Source: an uncultured Saprospiraceae bacterium (lineage in GTDB: Bacteria > Bacteroidota > Bacteroidia > Chitinophagales > Saprospiraceae). Taken from it: DNA of 43,870 bases. Position numbers and translations under genes: made by a program. Under the pieces are notes generated by a model. The model had not been told where the DNA came from and searched no databases. It was given only the letters and a program-made list of their open reading frames with translations. The stretch covers positions 1 to 43,870 of the forward strand of contig CALKJD010000029.1 in NCBI GenBank assembly GCA_937995755.1, given 5' to 3'. Shown here piece by piece: positions 42,719 through 43,870 of this stretch (positions are counted from its first letter, which is position 1; each line of letters starts with the position of its first letter).

Positions 42719-43870
42719 ATGAAATCGATATTACTAATTATCCTTTCTGTGTTTTCCCTATCACTTGTTGCGCAATCACAGTTTTCTAGAGTTAAGGTCG
42801 ATCTGACGCAGAGGTCACTTAAGGAGCTGTCTACTTTGGGTATAGAGACAGATCATGGATTTTATGCTAAGCATCGTCATTTCATTTCAGATATGTCGGA
42901 TCGACAGATCGCTCATCTCCAATCTAATGGTTTTGTGGTAGAGACATTGATAGAAGACATAAAATCATTTTATAAAAATCAGAATATACCAGGTCATGAA
43001 CATTATCACGAGCATGAAACTGTGGTTCGAAATGGTGCTCCATGTGATGAGGGTGTGGATAGTACAATTGACACTGAAATTCTTACACCGAGTAATTACA
43101 CCGATGGAAGTATGGGAGGATTTTTTACTTATAACGAGATGATTGACATCTTAGATGATATGAGGGTGAAATACCCTAACTTAATATCAGTTAAAGATAC
43201 AGTGACTGATATACATACTCATGAGGGTAGACCAATATACTGGCTAAGGATATCTAACACTCCAGATATAGATAATGATAATCCTGAAGTGCTTTATACT
43301 GCACTTCATCATGCAAGAGAAGCTAATAGCTTATCACAATTAATATTCTATATGTGGTATATCTTGGAAAATTATGAAAGTGATGAAGAAGTTCAATATT
43401 TAGTTGATAATACTGAAATGTATTTTATGCCTTGTATAAATCCAGATGGTTATATCTGGAATGAGATGACCGATCCTGAGGGTGGTGGTTTATGGAGAAA
43501 GAATAGATTTGTAGATGATAATGGCAACACAGTTGGAGTTGATATTAATAGAAATTACGATTATGAATGGGGTCTAGATGATCTGGGTTCTTCACCAGAT
43601 TCCGATGATGATACCTATAGAGGGGTATCAGGCTTCAGCGAACCAGAGACACAAGCAGTTAGGGACTTTGCAAATCTGCATGATTTTCAGATTGCTCTAA
43701 ATCATCACACATTTGGTAATTTACTAATCCACCCATGGGGTTTTAGTGATAGTGCAACCTCTGAGGACACTACCTTCAAGGCATTGGGAAGTATTATGAC
43801 TGAAGATAATAATTTTATTATTGGAACGGGCACAGAGACTGTTGGATATGTGGTAAACGGTGATAGTGAT
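42719..43870 (+). CDS. Secreted M14 metallocarboxypeptidase (partial, cut by window end)
   Basis: 384 codons are present; the gene continues past 43870. It has a signal peptide (MKSILLIILSVFSLSLVAQ, about 1-19) and a pro-region of about 100 residues containing the histidine-rich GHEHYHEHE. The catalytic domain shows zinc ligands H198 and E201 in LHHAREA, then CINPDGYIWNE, LWRKNR, GVDINRNYDYEWG and FSEPETQAVRDF, and the third-ligand region LNHHTFGNLLIHPWGF. These are the M14 signature blocks in order. In this genus of architecture a T9SS signal at the C-terminus is likely but lies outside the window. It follows the MOSC gene by 32 bases. Confidence 0.92.
   Translation, partial: MKSILLIILSVFSLSLVAQSQFSRVKVDLTQRSLKELSTLGIETDHGFYAKHRHFISDMSDRQIAHLQSNGFVVETLIEDIKSFYKNQNIPGHEHYHEHETVVRNGAPCDEGVDSTIDTEILTPSNYTDGSMGGFFTYNEMIDILDDMRVKYPNLISVKDTVTDIHTHEGRPIYWLRISNTPDIDNDNPEVLYTALHHAREANSLSQLIFYMWYILENYESDEEVQYLVDNTEMYFMPCINPDGYIWNEMTDPEGGGLWRKNRFVDDNGNTVGVDINRNYDYEWGLDDLGSSPDSDDDTYRGVSGFSEPETQAVRDFANLHDFQIALNHHTFGNLLIHPWGFSDSATSEDTTFKALGSIMTEDNNFIIGTGTETVGYVVNGDSD

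Noticed and set aside
1-43870. CRISPR arrays, tRNA genes, insertion sequences
   Set aside because: No regular short repeats with spacers, no cloverleaf-like sequences and no transposase frames were noticed by eye. A covariance-model or IS search would be decisive.

Overview
The window is about 44 kb of AT-rich DNA from a member of the Bacteroidota, probably a Saprospiria- or Cytophagia-like marine or sediment lineage (inference). The evidence is two proteins with type IX secretion (T9SS) C-terminal signals (a type A sorting domain and a CHU_C/gliding-motility type B domain), SprB-like repeats, a TonB-dependent receptor followed by a DUF4249 lipoprotein, A-rich leaders in place of Shine-Dalgarno sites, and promoters resembling the Bacteroidota TTTG-N19/20-TANNTTTG consensus.

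Layout. 1-5338 is read almost entirely on the minus strand: a partial YiaAB membrane protein, a three-repeat fascin-like (predicted beta-trefoil) protein, ribD, a cysteine desulfurase, a GT2 glycosyltransferase and a secreted CHAP amidase. 5621-19606 is on the plus strand: ffh, three consecutive envelope or secreted proteins (a thioredoxin-SprB T9SS protein, a protein with an N-terminal OmpA domain, and a PA14-OmpA protein), metK, gcvP and an ATP-grasp enzyme. Several of these genes end at clear intrinsic terminators. 19757-30018 is on the minus strand: a large CHU_C surface protein, DUF2461, ubiX, thrC, thrA, trxA and ppk1. tpiA (plus) diverges from ppk1, and an SRPBCC protein (minus) converges on tpiA. 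From 31576 to the end everything is on the plus strand: TonB receptor and DUF4249 lipoprotein, a YfhO-like giant membrane protein, DUF1304, a tightly overlapped MBOAT / SGNH / small anchored protein / HTTM-like cassette, a MOSC protein and the start of an M14 metallocarboxypeptidase cut by the window edge.

How the genes work together. Most single genes are housekeeping (riboflavin, Fe-S sulfur supply, SRP, SAM, glycine cleavage, threonine, polyphosphate, glycolysis). The accessory interest lies in cell-surface functions: T9SS-exported adhesin-like proteins, OmpA-domain envelope proteins of unusual architecture, and a four-gene overlapping cassette (37948-41893) that looks like a membrane O-acylation machine for an extracellular polymer with an unassigned HTTM-like partner. 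This cassette is the best candidate here for an undescribed system. The near-symmetric three-repeat protein at 488-874 is the most striking single protein. No CRISPR arrays, tRNA, rRNA, insertion sequences or prophage genes were seen.
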